From an uncultured Caldisericota bacterium (GTDB lineage: Bacteria; Caldisericota; Caldisericia; Cryosericales; Cryosericaceae), in assembly GCA_903871855.1 (NCBI GenBank), contig CAIQIK010000020.1:62001-126000 (forward strand): a DNA stretch of 64,000 bases, read 5' to 3'. The notes under the pieces were generated by a model, which was not told the origin of the DNA, did no database searches, and saw nothing but the letters and a program-made list of their open reading frames with translations. Shown here one piece after another: positions 56,494 to 64,000 of this stretch; position 1 is the stretch's first letter; every line of letters starts with the position of its first letter. A program made the translations under genes and the position numbers.

Positions 56494-57522
56494 CTACCAG
56501 CGAGCGTAGTGGTCCTCGGCTGCTCCTACGAAGTCTGTGATTGCTATTGGATCGGAACCTGGTGGTGTCATGGTACCAGTGTACCGACCCACGAGCTGAT
56601 GAATGTGACTCTGAAGAAGACCGGCGTTCGTGTGGGATTGACGGTCCGTCATCGGGACAAACGACAGATCGACGCGCCCATCGGGACTGCAGACGCGCCA
56701 CGGCTGCATGATGTGAGCCTGATCATACGTGAAGGAGACGAGCCCCAGTTTGGTGAGATGTCCATCGACCACCACGGCGTTCTCGTTGTCGCCTCGGTCA
56801 TGGAAACCACTGCACAGATTGAAGCCAACTGTCTGACCCTGCTGTGTTCGGCCTGAAGCTGTTGCCCACTTCCATGGCGTGACGGCCTCGAGGAAGCCCC
56901 GACTCCAGTCCAGTTCGCCCAGCGCTTCTGAGCGACCGCACTCCCATGTCTCCTCTCCAACGCGGATAGTCCCCTCGGCGGGCATACAGGTAACCTTGGT
57001 GGTATAGGCGAAGCGTCCATTCCTGAGGGGGTCGACGACGTTCAGAGACTCGAGTTCCCTCGGCCAACCGAGAAGCAGGTCGGCATAGAGGTTCTGTGGC
57101 CCATTGAACCTGGGCCAGTCGATGGTGACATGTTTTCCTTCTGGCATCATCTCAAAACGGAGCCGCCTGGAGGTCCCTTCACGGGCGCTCGTCGTTCCCC
57201 TGCGAGGATGGTCGGCCAGAACGACGCCGGTTCCGAAGGGGATGTTTGATGTCTGCTCCAGCAGGATGTTGCGTTTGATATCATACAAGTACGCTGCGAC
57301 GTTGGCCAGGTAGCCTACGTGGGCTATCTGTGCCGCGAAGAAGATTGCTGGTGTCGCGACATAGAAGTATTCCCACCGCTTCAGCCGCCACGAACGGAAA
57401 ATGTGACGATGCACCGACGCGGCAGCTGTCATATTCACGTCGAACAACGGTTGCCTGGCCCACCCGAAATTGACCAGACCATCGCTCGTGACCATCGAAA
57501 GCGGTTCAGTGTGCTCGCCCAC
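56494..57522 (-). CDS. DUF2804-family protein
   Basis: 342 residues. The family signature is near the end: LGELDWSRGFLEAVTPWKWATASG, then VGFNLCSGFHDRGDNENAVVVDGHLTKLGLVSFTYD. The N-terminal half has FGWARQPLFDVN and WEYFYVATPAIFFAAQIAHVGYLANVAAYLYD. The fold is lipocalin-like in the wider group, and no enzyme activity is established. It ends near the nucleoside operon hairpin and is separated from the glycogen operon upstream by 78 bp, so it may have its own promoter or be read through. Confidence 0.82.
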   Translation of the reverse strand: MGEHTEPLSMVTSDGLVNFGWARQPLFDVNMTAAASVHRHIFRSWRLKRWEYFYVATPAIFFAAQIAHVGYLANVAAYLYDIKRNILLEQTSNIPFGTGVVLADHPRRGTTSAREGTSRRLRFEMMPEGKHVTIDWPRFNGPQNLYADLLLGWPRELESLNVVDPLRNGRFAYTTKVTCMPAEGTIRVGEETWECGRSEALGELDWSRGFLEAVTPWKWATASGRTQQGQTVGFNLCSGFHDRGDNENAVVVDGHLTKLGLVSFTYDQAHIMQPWRVCSPDGRVDLSFVPMTDRQSHTNAGLLQSHIHQLVGRYTGTMTPPGSDPIAITDFVGAAEDHYARW

Positions 57523-57600
57523 GATCTCCTCCTGTCTCAGTCTGAAAAGGCTACCTTGTGCAGCGTAATCTTGTAGCTTCTTCCGGTAATGACGCTTTGG

Positions 57601-60087
57601 CTATTGCATCCAGGAACGGATCTTCTTTTCTGCGTCGGCCAATCGGTCGCGTTCACGCTGGTCCGTCGTATAGCTGGAATAGATGTGCAGTACCGGGCGA
57701 TCCCTGTCAGGCAGCACGAGCGTGTAGCCATCTTCCTCGCGTTCCTTGACCCCTTCGACGAACTCCGCCGTGTCACGATAGAGCTCGCTCATGCGGCGCA
57801 TGATCGTCCCTTTGGACTCCCACGGGCATGGCAGCTCGATATGACTGGGATCCCGGACCGGAGTCTCCTGCTTCAGTGCGACGAGGTCTTGTCCTGTCTT
57901 GGCAAGCGTCTCAAGCAGGAAACCGATGGAAAGCATGCCGTCATAAAAGGGGAGAGTGCGGGAGAAGATGAATCCTCCCTGGATGTCCGCGCCGGCGTCG
58001 GTATTTGTCGCTTCGCGGATGATGTTGCGCGGCAGGGTCGAGCACCAGTGCACATCGACCCCCTGATCCTTGACGTACCGTTCCAGCTCGATGGATGCTG
58101 TAATGGGAAGAGTTACGGAATTCAGGACCCCGGACTGATGTCTGGAGCCAATCATGAGTGCTGTGGCACGGGTATCTGAAAGGATTTCGCCGCTTCGGTC
58201 CACGATGAAAACCTTCTCTCCGGACGCGTCCAGGATCACGCCGAACGATGTCCCCAGTGACTTGACCATGGAAGACAGCTTCCGCTTGGCGTCCCGGAAA
58301 TCAGATGCTGTCCTTACCGCCCTTCGCCCGTCAGCGTAGGCATTCAGTGAGACGATCTCGAGACCGAATTCCCCCGCAATGGCAGGAAAGAACTGGACGG
58401 GAGTACCATACGAGTAGTCGATGACGAACCGGATGCCGGACGACTGGATAGTGGCCACGTCCAGAGAATTCAGGAAGTAGTCACGATACGATTCCACAAC
58501 ACGAGGTGGAATATCGATGGTCCCTACCTCTTCGACATCGGCGCGGGCGAATTCCTCACGGAAGAACAGGCGCTCGATGGCTCCTTCCTGCGTGGTGGAA
58601 AGGTCGAACCCTGATCGATCATACAATCGTATTGTCGTGAGTCGACGGTCGAATGGCGAGCGCATGACGTGAACGCCGCCACTGCCTGCGAACGACTTAA
58701 CGGCGAACCGTGCGAGGGGCACTGGGGCTGCCTGAAGGTCCATGACGCGTACGCCGGCGCTCATGAGGCCTCCGATGACCGAGCGCTTGAGCATGCGGGA
58801 TGATTGGTGGTCATCGCGCGCGGTGAAGACGACTGAACCCTTGCCAAGGAATGTACCGTAGGCGCAGCCCAGCTTGGCACACATCTCCGGCGTGACTTCA
58901 ACGTTGTTGACACCGACGATACCATACGAGCCAAACAGAGCTTTTGACCACGCTTTGCCCCAGACAACATTACTGGTAACTGTGGAACCTGGTTCGACAG
59001 TCTTGCCCGGCCAGATCTGGACCTGGGACTTGAGAACAGAGCCCTGTCCAATGATGCAATCGTCGGCCACCGTGTTGTCGCCTTCGAGAAGGACATCCTT
59101 GCCGACGTGGACGTTCTTGCCGACGATGGAATTGAAGATGCGGGCCCCCTGCTCCACGACGACGCCATCCCACAGGACCGAGTTGTCGACGTCTGCTCCA
59201 CTCTGCACAACGGCATGGTCGCCGATGAAGGAGCTGCGCACGCGTGCTTCGCCGATAGTCGTGTCCTTGCCGATCAGAACTGAACCATCAAACCCCTTGA
59301 AGCTCGAGATCTGGCTCCTTTCACCGACCCAGACATCACTGCCGATGCGACCGATGCGTTCGCCTTGGGCTTCGAGGTCGACCTTCCCTTTCAGCACGTC
59401 TGCGTGCGCATGCTTATACTCGCGGATGTTGCCAACGTCGCGCCAGTAACCTGGTGCGACGTATCCGAACAGCGGCTGGTTGTGAGCCAGCAAGGTAGGG
59501 AACAAGTTCTTCGAGAAGTCGAACTCTTTGTCCTCAGGTATGTCATCCCACACAGACGGCTCCAGGACGTAGATCCCTGTGTTCACGGTATCGGAAAACA
59601 CCTCTCCCCATGAAGGCTTCTCAAGGAAGCGCACAATGTGCCCTGCGGTATCGGTGATGACAATACCATACTCCAGAGGGTTCTCCACTCGTGACAACGT
59701 GATTGTCGCAGCTGCCTTGTGTTCGCGATGATACTGAACTGCTTTGGTGAGGTCGATGTCGGTGACGATGTCGGCTGCAATGACCAGAAACGTCTCCTGC
59801 AGACTGGCTCGCGCAAGCCCAATCGCCCCCGCGGTTCCCAGGTCCTCCTGACTAGTAACGTACTCAATCTTTACACCGAATTCGCTACCGTCACCGAAGT
59901 AGCTGCGTATGGCATCGGGCTGGTGATATAGGATGACGACAAGATCATCGAATCCGTGCTTCTTGAGCAGCCGTATGATGTGGAGCATCATGGGGCGGTT
60001 GGCGAATGGAACCATCGGTTTTGGAAGATTGATGGTCAATGGGCGCAACCGAGTACCAAAGCCTCCTGCCAGGATGACTGCTTTCAT
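57601..60087 (-). CDS. Sugar nucleotidyltransferase fused to LbH repeats and a degenerate phosphomannomutase domain
   Basis: 828 residues from ATG 60087. Residues 1-240 are a sugar-1-phosphate nucleotidyltransferase: VILAGGFGTRLRPLTINLPKPM, SQEDLGTAGAIGLAR, VENPLEYGIVITD and GYWRDVGNIREYKHAH. A left-handed beta-helix follows (IGKDTTIGEARVRSSFIGD..., NSIVGKNVHVGKDVLLEGD). The last ~450 residues resemble phosphomannomutase/phosphoglucomutase, but the TASHNP serine motif reads MRSPFDRRL and the metal motif DxDxDR reads DASGEKVF, so mutase activity is doubtful. It is probably a GDP-mannose- or NDP-glucose-forming enzyme with a regulatory tail. The start overlaps the glgA stop. Confidence 0.85.
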   Translation of the reverse strand: MKAVILAGGFGTRLRPLTINLPKPMVPFANRPMMLHIIRLLKKHGFDDLVVILYHQPDAIRSYFGDGSEFGVKIEYVTSQEDLGTAGAIGLARASLQETFLVIAADIVTDIDLTKAVQYHREHKAAATITLSRVENPLEYGIVITDTAGHIVRFLEKPSWGEVFSDTVNTGIYVLEPSVWDDIPEDKEFDFSKNLFPTLLAHNQPLFGYVAPGYWRDVGNIREYKHAHADVLKGKVDLEAQGERIGRIGSDVWVGERSQISSFKGFDGSVLIGKDTTIGEARVRSSFIGDHAVVQSGADVDNSVLWDGVVVEQGARIFNSIVGKNVHVGKDVLLEGDNTVADDCIIGQGSVLKSQVQIWPGKTVEPGSTVTSNVVWGKAWSKALFGSYGIVGVNNVEVTPEMCAKLGCAYGTFLGKGSVVFTARDDHQSSRMLKRSVIGGLMSAGVRVMDLQAAPVPLARFAVKSFAGSGGVHVMRSPFDRRLTTIRLYDRSGFDLSTTQEGAIERLFFREEFARADVEEVGTIDIPPRVVESYRDYFLNSLDVATIQSSGIRFVIDYSYGTPVQFFPAIAGEFGLEIVSLNAYADGRRAVRTASDFRDAKRKLSSMVKSLGTSFGVILDASGEKVFIVDRSGEILSDTRATALMIGSRHQSGVLNSVTLPITASIELERYVKDQGVDVHWCSTLPRNIIREATNTDAGADIQGGFIFSRTLPFYDGMLSIGFLLETLAKTGQDLVALKQETPVRDPSHIELPCPWESKGTIMRRMSELYRDTAEFVEGVKEREEDGYTLVLPDRDRPVLHIYSSYTTDQRERDRLADAEKKIRSWMQ

Positions 60088-61502
60088 GAGGACGCCTCCA
60101 TGGAATGGTACAATGCGAGATAGTCGCGTGCACTCGCCTGCCATGAGAAGTCGCAGGCCATGCCGATGGCCTGGATACGTCGGAATACGTCGCGGTCGGA
60201 GTACAGTCTTGTGGCACGCCTTACGGCGTCAAGGAAATCAGATGGTGTCGCGTCGTCGAAACTGATACCGTTCCCGGTCCCTGTCTTGGGATGGACATCC
60301 TGAACCGTGTCCTTCAGCCCGCCCGTTCTTCGTACCACGGGGATGCTTCCATAGCGGAGTGCAATCATCTGCGACAGGCCGCACGGCTCGAACCGCGACG
60401 GCATGAGAAAGAAGTCTGATCCGGCATACATGCGGTGCGCAAGACCCTCATCGAACTTGCGGCTCAGCACGAAACGCCCAGGGTAGGCGGCGGCCTTTGC
60501 CGCCAGAGCCGCCTCGATGTCGGTGTCGCCCGTGCCAAGGACCATCAGATTCATGGGAAGCGACATCATCTGGTCGAATGCGCCGAGCACGAGGTCGACT
60601 CCTTTCTGGGCAACCAGCCGTGACACCATGACGAATAGGGGACGGCCAGGTTTTGACGCGAGTCCGGTTTCCTGCAGTAGGCTCTCCTTATCCTGTTCCT
60701 TTCCAGCGAGTGAAGAGGGGCCATACATGTGTAGCAGTGCTCCGTCAGCCGATGGATCCCAATAGGACCAGTCGATGCCATTGAGAATGCCACTCAGGTG
60801 GTCACGCCGTGCTGCTAGAATGCCGTGGAGGCCGAAACCATACTCATCGGTCTGAATCTCACGGGCGTACGTCGGAGAGACCGTGTTGACTTCGTCGGCC
60901 CAGACGATGCCCCCTTTGAGGTAGTTTACGTTGCCGTAGAACTCGAGACCGTCGACGGTGAAGACTGAACTCGGCAGCCCAATGTCAGGCAGGATCTCGG
61001 GTGAGAAGAGTCCCTGGTAGGCGATGTTGTGGATCGTCAGCAATGTCTTCTCCCGGCGCTCAGGATACATGACGCGCAGATAGACGGGCAGCAGCGCGGC
61101 TTGCCAGTCGTGCACGTGGATGACGTCCGTGCCGCCGAGTGCCACGATGGTATCGAGTGCGGCACGTGCAAAGAAAGCAAACCGCAGCCAGTTGTCCGGG
61201 TAGTCGCCTTCGCGTGTATTGTAGAGACCGTCGCGTTCGAAGAACTCGTTCTGAGTAATGAAGTATGTCTTCTGGTGGCGGAGGACCGTGTACGGCAGGG
61301 TCCTGCCGCCCATTGCGAGCGTGCCGGTCATGACCTGTTCGAGCGGAAGGTTCTTCGCCATGATGGTGCGATAGAAGGGCAGAATCAGGAACGTGTCCGC
61401 CCCGAGCATATGCAGAGCTGCAGGAAGGCTGCCTGTCACGTCTCCAAGACCGCCGGTCTTGGCATAGGGCAGTGCTTCCGAGGCCACAAAGAAGACTTTC
61501 AA
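60084..61502 (-). CDS. glgA: Glycogen synthase
   Basis: 472 residues, GT5 family. N-terminal VFFVASEALPYAKTGGLGDVTGSLPAAL contains the KTGGL sugar-nucleotide loop. DVIHVHDWQAALLPVYLR, TIHNIAYQGLF, NYLKGGIVWADEVNTVSPTYAREI and the C-terminal MPSRFEPCGLSQMIALRYGSIPVVRRTGGLKDTV are all standard. It elongates alpha-1,4-glucan from ADP- or UDP-glucose. It overlaps galT upstream and the nucleotidyltransferase downstream by ATGA-type overlaps. Confidence 0.95.
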   Translation of the reverse strand: MKVFFVASEALPYAKTGGLGDVTGSLPAALHMLGADTFLILPFYRTIMAKNLPLEQVMTGTLAMGGRTLPYTVLRHQKTYFITQNEFFERDGLYNTREGDYPDNWLRFAFFARAALDTIVALGGTDVIHVHDWQAALLPVYLRVMYPERREKTLLTIHNIAYQGLFSPEILPDIGLPSSVFTVDGLEFYGNVNYLKGGIVWADEVNTVSPTYAREIQTDEYGFGLHGILAARRDHLSGILNGIDWSYWDPSADGALLHMYGPSSLAGKEQDKESLLQETGLASKPGRPLFVMVSRLVAQKGVDLVLGAFDQMMSLPMNLMVLGTGDTDIEAALAAKAAAYPGRFVLSRKFDEGLAHRMYAGSDFFLMPSRFEPCGLSQMIALRYGSIPVVRRTGGLKDTVQDVHPKTGTGNGISFDDATPSDFLDAVRRATRLYSDRDVFRRIQAIGMACDFSWQASARDYLALYHSMEASS

Positions 61503-62506
61503 AGCTGTACCTCACGCAGGAACTGCGCGGTTTCTTCTGGTATCGTCGGATTGATGTAGAAACCCGTTCCCCACTCGAATCCAGCAGTGCGTGTGACACG
61601 AGGCATGATCTCCATGTGCCAGTGGTAGTGAGGAAGGCCGTCCGTGTTGAGAGGGGCTGTGTGCAGGACCAGGTTGAAGGGCGGATCGTCAAGTGCTCCG
61701 CGCAATCGTTGCAGAGTGCGTTTCAGCAAACCCGCGAGTTCCAGAAAATCGCCCCGGGTTGTCCGTGCGTAGTCACTTTCGTGCTGCTTGGGCAGGATCC
61801 ACGTCTCGAAGGGGAAGCGCTGGGCGAATGGCACAGCACTGATAAACCGTTCACTGTCCTCGACGACGCGTTTGCGGTCCGACAACTCTTGCTGGATGAG
61901 GTCACAGAAAACGCATCGGTCTTTGTACTCGTAGTATTGCAGAGCGCCCGTTAGCTCTTCCTGTACGCGCAAGGGCACGATAGGCAGGGCAATGATCTGA
62001 GAGTGGGGGTGCTGGAGAGACGCGCCGGCCCGGGCACCCTTGTTCTTGAACACCATGACGTACTTGAACCGCTTGTCGCGGGCGAGGTCGACGATGCGGT
62101 CGCGCCATGCCCACAACACTTCCTTGATCTGCATCTCGGACATCTGTGCCATTTCCTCGTCATGGTTGGGAGTTTCAATGACGATCTCATGTGCGCCGAT
62201 GCCGTTCATCATGTCATAGATGCCGTCACCGTGTTTGCCCATGGTGCCCTCGATCTTGAGTGCTGGGAACTTGTTGGGAACAACGCGCACCCACCAGCCC
62301 GGCTCATTGGGCCTTGAATCGGTTCTGCGGTATGAGAGGACTTCCAGCGGCGTGCTTGCCTCGTTCCCAGGTTCGAATGGACACTTGGACAGATCGGTCA
62401 GACGGTCTTCCTTGTCTGTCTTGAAGTTGCTTGGGCGCAGCGCACGTTCAGTGGCAATGATGACCCACCGTCCAATGATCGGGTCTTTCCGTAGCTCAGG
62501 CATCAC
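61499..62506 (-). CDS. galT: Galactose-1-phosphate uridylyltransferase-family protein
   Basis: 335 residues, HIT superfamily. N-terminal MPELRKDPIIGRWVIIATERALRPSNF, zinc Cys in CPFEPGNE, the catalytic HxHxQ motif as LQHPHSQIIALPIVP (the nucleophilic His is the second), CVFCDLI and the C-terminal LHYHWHMEIMPR-type metal His cluster. The enzyme exchanges UMP between UDP-glucose and galactose-1-phosphate; in such operons it may act on glucose-1-phosphate in an atypical direction. The ATG overlaps the stop of the GH57 gene. Confidence 0.92.
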   Translation of the reverse strand: MMPELRKDPIIGRWVIIATERALRPSNFKTDKEDRLTDLSKCPFEPGNEASTPLEVLSYRRTDSRPNEPGWWVRVVPNKFPALKIEGTMGKHGDGIYDMMNGIGAHEIVIETPNHDEEMAQMSEMQIKEVLWAWRDRIVDLARDKRFKYVMVFKNKGARAGASLQHPHSQIIALPIVPLRVQEELTGALQYYEYKDRCVFCDLIQQELSDRKRVVEDSERFISAVPFAQRFPFETWILPKQHESDYARTTRGDFLELAGLLKRTLQRLRGALDDPPFNLVLHTAPLNTDGLPHYHWHMEIMPRVTRTAGFEWGTGFYINPTIPEETAQFLREVQL

Positions 62507-64000
62507 ATCCTCCTCAGGTCGTCAAGGTGAAGATGGTCGAAGACATGGTCCATGGGCTGTGACTGTTCAGAGGTGCTATAGGGCTCTCCTTCTGCTGCTG
62601 CGAGCAGGTTTCGAACCTTGCGATGATGTTCAAGGAACCTCGACATGCCATACGACCGAGCCTGACCCGTGGTAATGAGGAAGGGCCAGTCAGAACTTTC
62701 CTCCAGCAGAATCTCTCGCAGCAGCGTGTCGCCGGCAGAACCGCTGAGATCTGGCAGAAGCTTGACGAATCGGCGTTGATCGCTGTGGATCATGTCCCAG
62801 ATCCACGAGGTCTCAGAGTTCATCCACGTATCGTGTCCACCTCCCGTGCCCCAGCTGGACTCGCGCAGTCGCCCAAGGGGCAGATCGCGCTCAGCCAGGA
62901 CTGTTGTCGGAGCGACTGCCGAGACAGATTCTTTCGCGGCCAGGTCCCGAAGCACGGCGGCGATCCACCGCGGTCCTTCGTACCACCAGTGACCGAAGAG
63001 CTCCGTATCGTAGGCTGCTACGATCACACCTGGATCGCCAGTGAGCCTGCGTCGTTGCGCAGCGAGGTCGCTGACCAGCGAAGCGAAATGCGCAGCATGT
63101 TCTGCAGCGCGTTTCTGAGCGTCAACCGGCTTGTAGAGTTCTTTTGCTCCCAGATCGATCTGTTTGCTGGTGATGCGCCAGTACTGCCATCCCGAGCCTT
63201 CACATCGCCGGTGGAACTCGCGGTAGACGCCGTCTCCCGGATAGCCGAGGTCGCGCGACCAGACTTGCTCGCTGGTGGCTGGGTTGCGCAGGAACACCGC
63301 TGTGCCCGAACCGATGTTCCATGGCGTCCAGGGCGCATCGACACTTGTTGAGATGGCAGCGTTCCCGCTCATAGGATTGGGTGTTTCACCTGTTTCGAAA
63401 GCAGCTGCGTTTGTGACGAAGTAACGCAGTCCTTGCTCGGCGAGGAGGCGCTCAATACCAGGGAGATAACCGCATTCCGGCAGCCAGAAGCCCACAGGTT
63501 TTCGACCCATCCAGTACTCATATGTTGCTGCTCCCGCCCGAATCTGCAGGCGTCTGGATTCGTCGTTGCTGAACAGTGGCATATAGCCATGCGTGGCGCA
63601 AGAGGTCAGCACCTCCAGGCGTCCTCGCTCCTGCAAGCTGGCGAAGGCCCCTACCATATCGCCGCCCAACACCTCGAACTGCCCACGACGCTGGTCCAGT
63701 TCTTCACGGTAGAACATGTTGAGATCATGAGCTTCTTGAGTATCCGGCAAGCGTGATACGTCCTGTTCCAGGGCTTTGCGCTTTATGTCGACCCACGCTC
63801 GAAAGCTGTCAACAAACGCGGGGGACTTGAGCTGTTCCATGAGGATGGGAGTGATGCCGACAGCAATGGTTCCCGGTACGTTGTCACGGTCCAGGCTTTC
63901 CAGACCCTCAAGGAGAGGGAGGTACGTGTCGAGGGCAATCTCATGCAACCACTCTTCGCCGAAAGGCCAGCGTCCCTTGCCAAGGACGTAGGGCAGATGC
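62503..64000 (-). CDS. GH57 family alpha-glucan enzyme (1,4-alpha-glucan branching enzyme-like), 5' end outside the window
   Basis: The frame runs to the window edge, reading HLPYVLGKGRWPFGEEWLHEIALDTYLPLL, the usual first block of GH57 enzymes, so the start is just beyond 64000. The catalytic nucleophile Glu lies in VGFWLPECGYLPG, and the acid/base Asp in YDTELFGHWWYEGP, followed by a C-terminal helical domain. The WLPECGY/TELFGHWW combination matches the DUF1957-containing branching-enzyme subgroup rather than amylopullulanase. It would make alpha-1,6 branches in the glycogen built by the downstream GlgA. It overlaps galT by four bases. Confidence 0.9.
   Translation of the reverse strand, partial: HLPYVLGKGRWPFGEEWLHEIALDTYLPLLEGLESLDRDNVPGTIAVGITPILMEQLKSPAFVDSFRAWVDIKRKALEQDVSRLPDTQEAHDLNMFYREELDQRRGQFEVLGGDMVGAFASLQERGRLEVLTSCATHGYMPLFSNDESRRLQIRAGAATYEYWMGRKPVGFWLPECGYLPGIERLLAEQGLRYFVTNAAAFETGETPNPMSGNAAISTSVDAPWTPWNIGSGTAVFLRNPATSEQVWSRDLGYPGDGVYREFHRRCEGSGWQYWRITSKQIDLGAKELYKPVDAQKRAAEHAAHFASLVSDLAAQRRRLTGDPGVIVAAYDTELFGHWWYEGPRWIAAVLRDLAAKESVSAVAPTTVLAERDLPLGRLRESSWGTGGGHDTWMNSETSWIWDMIHSDQRRFVKLLPDLSGSAGDTLLREILLEESSDWPFLITTGQARSYGMSRFLEHHRKVRNLLAAAEGEPYSTSEQSQPMDHVFDHLHLDDLRRM

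Noticed and set aside
1-64000. tRNA, rRNA or CRISPR arrays
   Set aside because: I looked in the larger intergenic gaps and saw no cloverleaf-like sequence with the GGTTCGANTCC arm and no regularly spaced direct repeats; a dedicated scan was not possible.

Overview
The window is a 64 kb stretch of a bacterial chromosome, roughly 55-57% GC by eye, with mostly short intergenic gaps and many ATGA/GTGA start-stop overlaps. The gene content points to a strict anaerobe with fermentative, H2-linked metabolism. It includes a 2-oxoacid:ferredoxin oxidoreductase, a multi-subunit [FeFe]-hydrogenase with NuoE/NuoF-like partners, Rex, a ferredoxin-dependent disulfide reductase, a molybdenum hydroxylase and glycogen metabolism. 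The mixture (hyd_TM1266-type regulator, Rex, DRTGG/PHP/HATPase signalling genes, SHI-type sugar and nucleoside operons) resembles Thermotogota, Caldisericota or Firmicutes-like anaerobes. I do not claim a species. No rRNA, tRNA or CRISPR array was seen.

Layout. 1-5.7 kb: end of a PorB-like subunit, a flavodoxin/ferritin-like fusion, cysteine desulfurase, an IscU-type scaffold fused to a MIP18-like domain, threonine aldolase, and a glutaredoxin coupled to a ferredoxin:thioredoxin-reductase-like protein. 5.7-8.9 kb: an ABC-2 efflux operon with a strong promoter and a nine-codon leader ORF; one permease is interrupted by an in-frame amber codon. 8.9-12 kb: a gamma-carbonic-anhydrase-like protein and a polar amino acid ABC importer ending in a clear terminator. 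12-16 kb: housekeeping genes coaD, DUF177, asnS, holA and rpsT. 16.4-28.9 kb: formate/nitrite channel, mobA, the hydrogenase genes, a second NuoE/NuoF pair, then a block of DRTGG, CBS-ATPase, PHP and HATPase proteins ending with Rex. 29-33 kb: a three-subunit molybdenum hydroxylase. 33-38.2 kb: pepT, DUF1893, an AbiE toxin-antitoxin pair flanked by REP-like palindromes, a metal exporter and a Fur-family regulator.

38.2-42 kb is an AT-rich accessory island lying between the 3' stub of an aldo/keto reductase and a decayed IS30 transposase. It holds two tandem paralogous small peptides ending in WDNWDRN / WSNWDRN, a two-TM beta-rich protein and a radical SAM/SPASM enzyme. I read this as a candidate, probably undescribed, cyclophane-type RiPP system. 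42.2-45.8 kb: D-Ala-D-Ala-type ligase, alpha/beta hydrolase and a membrane Mur ligase.

46-56.4 kb is a nucleoside-scavenging operon: dCTP deaminase split by a 413-residue LAGLIDADG intein, LacI-type regulator, ribokinase, BMP lipoprotein, ABC ATPase, two permeases, ADP-ribosylglycohydrolase and nucleoside phosphorylase. A perfect 14-bp LacI-type palindrome overlaps its promoter. 56.5-64 kb (minus strand): a glycogen/sugar-nucleotide operon with a GH57 enzyme (cut by the window edge), galT, glgA, a nucleotidyltransferase fused to a degenerate phosphomannomutase domain, and, separately, a DUF2804 protein.
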